The notes under the pieces are model-generated. The model was not told where the DNA came from, did not search any database, and was given only the letters and a program-made list of their open reading frames with translations. Made by a program: the position numbers and the translations under genes. This document shows positions 5,240 through 6,649 of a DNA stretch of 6,649 nucleotides, in pieces. Within the stretch, counting starts at the first letter, position 1; every line of letters starts with the position of its first letter. The stretch is from Methanosarcinaceae archaeon (lineage in GTDB: Archaea; Halobacteriota; Methanosarcinia; Methanosarcinales; Methanosarcinaceae): assembly GCA_016926455.1 (NCBI GenBank), contig JAFGOO010000007.1, forward strand, positions 1 to 6,649, written 5' to 3'.

Positions 5240-6358
5240 ATGGTAATTAATGATATTGAAACTTGGATATCCAGAAACGGTGATGATGGAAACGGGCAAG
5301 GTACACAAGTTTATAACACTCTTCTTGATGGGATGGTAATTGAGGGATTAAGACACCAATCCAAGACCACCCACCTTAAAGGACTGCAGGCAATACTTCG
5401 AACGTCTCCAGAAATTGATTTGTTTAACCTGTCTGCGGATGATATCAAGAAAATTCAAATCGGGCTTATTAAGAAATATCCCAATCCGAATACCGTTTCA
5501 TTGTTCAAGCTATCATTAAGAAAATGGTTACAGACCACCAACCAGATAGATATATTAAGCCATGTTAAAACGGCAAACCTTCGAACAAACGACAAGTTGC
5601 CGGATGATATGATAACACCGGCTGAACTTGAAAAGCTTTTGAGTTGTTGTACTCATCCACGAGATGCGGCGATAATTGCACTCTTATATGACAGTGGATG
5701 CAGGATAGGAGAACTTCTATCTATGCGCGTGCGTGACGTGGAGTTTGACGATAACGGGGCAATCGTAACCTTCCCAGAGGGTAAAACAGGGTGGCGTAAA
5801 AATAGAGTCGTGTATACTTCCTCCTATCTAAGGCAGCTGCTCGAAAACCACGAGTACAAGGACGACAAGGATTATCCGCTTTTTTATTCCCGCAGGGGCA
5901 CCAAAGTAGTTACAGATATGGCAGTAAGGAGACAACTTAAGATCATTACCGAGAAAGCCGGAATCAAAAGAAGGATCCATCCTCACCTATTCAGGCATAG
6001 CAGGGCTACAGAATTAGCGAACCATTTAACCTAACAACAACTAAAAAAACAGTTTGGTTGGACGCAAGCATCTAACATGGCTGCAAGGTATATGCACCTA
6101 TCAGATCGTGACGTTGAGAAGGCCATTTTAAAAGCCTCTGGGGTGGACATCTCGGAGGACGAGGATAACATGCCCAAAGCTGTAAAATGTCCCAGGTGCA
6201 GGGAATTTAACCTACCCAAAGCCACGTATTGTTACAAGTGTGGACTACTCTTATCTCAACCCTTGACGAATGAAAATGAAATATATATGAAAGAGTTGTT
6301 AGCAGCTCTTCAAAAGAATCCACAGATTTTGTTAAAGTATCTTGCTACGGAAGAGTAG
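5240..6358 (+). pseudogene. Tyrosine recombinase/integrase with C-terminal zinc ribbon, split by an in-frame TAA
   Basis: One reading frame of 372 codons encodes a site-specific recombinase of the archaeal XerC/D-like type, interrupted by TAA at 6032-6034 (codon 265). Residues ~20-105 form the helical core-binding domain. The catalytic domain shows R155 in GCRIGELL, K182 in PEGKTGW, and H249/R252 in HPHLFRHSRATELA. After the stop it continues in the same frame with QFGW (W274 at the second histidine position) and AARYMHL, where Y284 is the nucleophile. C317/C320 and C331/C334 (CPRC, CYKC) form a zinc ribbon common on archaeal integrases. The first part (264 residues) therefore lacks the tyrosine and should be inactive; ATG 6077 could only yield a 93-residue tail. 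One substitution, for example GAA to TAA, explains the break. The complete downstream sequence suggests a recent mutation, though read-through or a sequencing error is possible. It probably marks an integrated element. Confidence 0.85.
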
Positions 6359-6365
6359 AGCTTAC

Positions 6366-6518
6366 TTAATTTTTTTCATCTTTTTTAAAATTTTCCCAAT
6401 GAAGACATCTTCCATTATAATCAGCAATTAATTGAATTATTTTTTGATTATGAAGGTGCTTAATTGACTCATTAATTTCTTCTGAGGATAAAGTTGGGGT
6501 TCTGGATATTTTTTTCAT
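6366..6518 (-). CDS. Small ORF, 50 aa, possibly a truncated Fic-family N-terminus
   Basis: On the minus strand an ATG at 6518 opens MKKISRTPTLSSEEINESIK, followed by HLHNQKIIQLIADYNGRCLH and WENFKKDEKN, then TAA at 6368-6366. It converges on the integrase gene, with only seven bases between the two stops. The helical part followed by CLHWENFKK recalls the YLYWDKFKY segment near the N-terminus of Fic-type AMP-transferase proteins in methanogens. If so, it is a stump: the HPFxxGNGR motor and the rest are absent, replaced by integrase sequence. The similarity is from memory and short. No ribosome site precedes the ATG, but TTTATATTTTAA-like TATA sequence lies about 90 bases upstream on that strand. 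It might equally be a small independent protein or chance. Confidence 0.35.
   Translation of the reverse strand: MKKISRTPTLSSEEINESIKHLHNQKIIQLIADYNGRCLHWENFKKDEKN
6368..6397 (+). terminator. T-rich terminator candidate after the integrase gene
   Basis: Starting ten bases after the integrase stop there are runs of seven T (6370-6376), six T (6381-6386) and four T (6394-6397). Archaeal RNA polymerase often terminates at such T-tracts without a hairpin. The same bases encode lysine and phenylalanine codons of the small minus-strand ORF, so if that ORF is real the T-runs may simply be its coding sequence. Confidence 0.35.
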
Positions 6519-6649
6519 TTTATCAATGACTGATAATTTGTTGGTGATTATATGGTTTTATAATAGAGATTTTCGATAAACCTACTTCACTCAACACTAC
6601 TTTTTATTAAAATATAAATATTAGATAAATAAATTAATAAATATGGATA
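6519..6649. other. A/T-rich DNA with no gene seen
   Basis: Both strands were read; no ORF of useful length or RNA gene is visible up to the window end. The last 50 bases are almost entirely A and T (TATTAAAATATAAATATTAG), with several possible TATA elements for the minus-strand ORF or for a gene beyond the window. Confidence 0.4.

Noticed and set aside
6032..6034. Recoding (selenocysteine or pyrrolysine) at the integrase stop
   Set aside because: The codon is TAA, not TGA or TAG, and no residue of that kind is expected in this family at this place.
6077..6358. The 93-aa ORF as an independent zinc-ribbon gene
   Set aside because: It continues the integrase frame, begins in the middle of the catalytic tyrosine block and has no convincing ribosome site.
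1..6649. CRISPR array, tRNA or rRNA genes, integrase attachment repeats
   Set aside because: No regularly spaced repeats, cloverleaf-like sequence, rRNA motifs or convincing long direct repeats flanking the integrase were found by eye.

Overview
This window looks like the chromosome of a methanogenic or methane-oxidising euryarchaeon of the Methanosarcinales/ANME type. The reasons are an archaeal AbrB-PhoU fusion, an archaeal Era-like GTPase next to a DUF2073 gene, a stand-alone 6-phospho-3-hexuloisomerase, GGAGG/GGTGA ribosome binding sites, A/T-rich TATA-like upstream regions, and an archaeal zinc-ribbon tyrosine recombinase. The exact genus cannot be read from the sequence.

Left part (1-1185): the last codons of an unidentified upstream gene, an A/T-rich promoter region, then a phosphate-uptake regulator with an N-terminal AbrB/SpoVT DNA-binding domain and two PhoU helical repeats. 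Its reading frame clearly begins about 35 codons before the first usual start codon. The best start is an ATA codon placed exactly behind a GAGGT ribosome binding site.

Middle (1186-4657): a 174-bp leader, then five tightly packed same-strand genes that look like one operon: Era-like GTPase, DUF2073 protein, an unrecognised 163-aa protein, HxlB and a class I aminotransferase. The first two are probably linked by translational coupling, because the GTPase stop codon forms part of the next gene's GGTGA site. HxlB supplies pentose phosphates through the ribulose monophosphate route, and the aminotransferase supplies amino acids. The GTPase, DUF2073 and unknown proteins have no assigned task.

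Right part (4658-6649): accessory, decaying DNA. Directly after the aminotransferase stop lies the 3' remnant of an IS200/IS605-type TnpB on the minus strand. It has lost its 5' part and carries a 1-nt deletion in the first zinc-ribbon cysteine codon. A second degenerate IS-end-like hairpin follows. Then comes a plus-strand tyrosine recombinase of about 372 codons, split by one in-frame TAA between its HxxR box and its catalytic tyrosine. A 50-codon minus-strand ORF, possibly the truncated N-terminus of a Fic-like protein, and A/T-rich DNA end the window.

I found no CRISPR array, tRNA, rRNA or convincing new defence system. The most useful points are the non-AUG start of the PhoU regulator, the unknown gene in the GTPase operon, and the record of mobile-element decay at a housekeeping operon's end.
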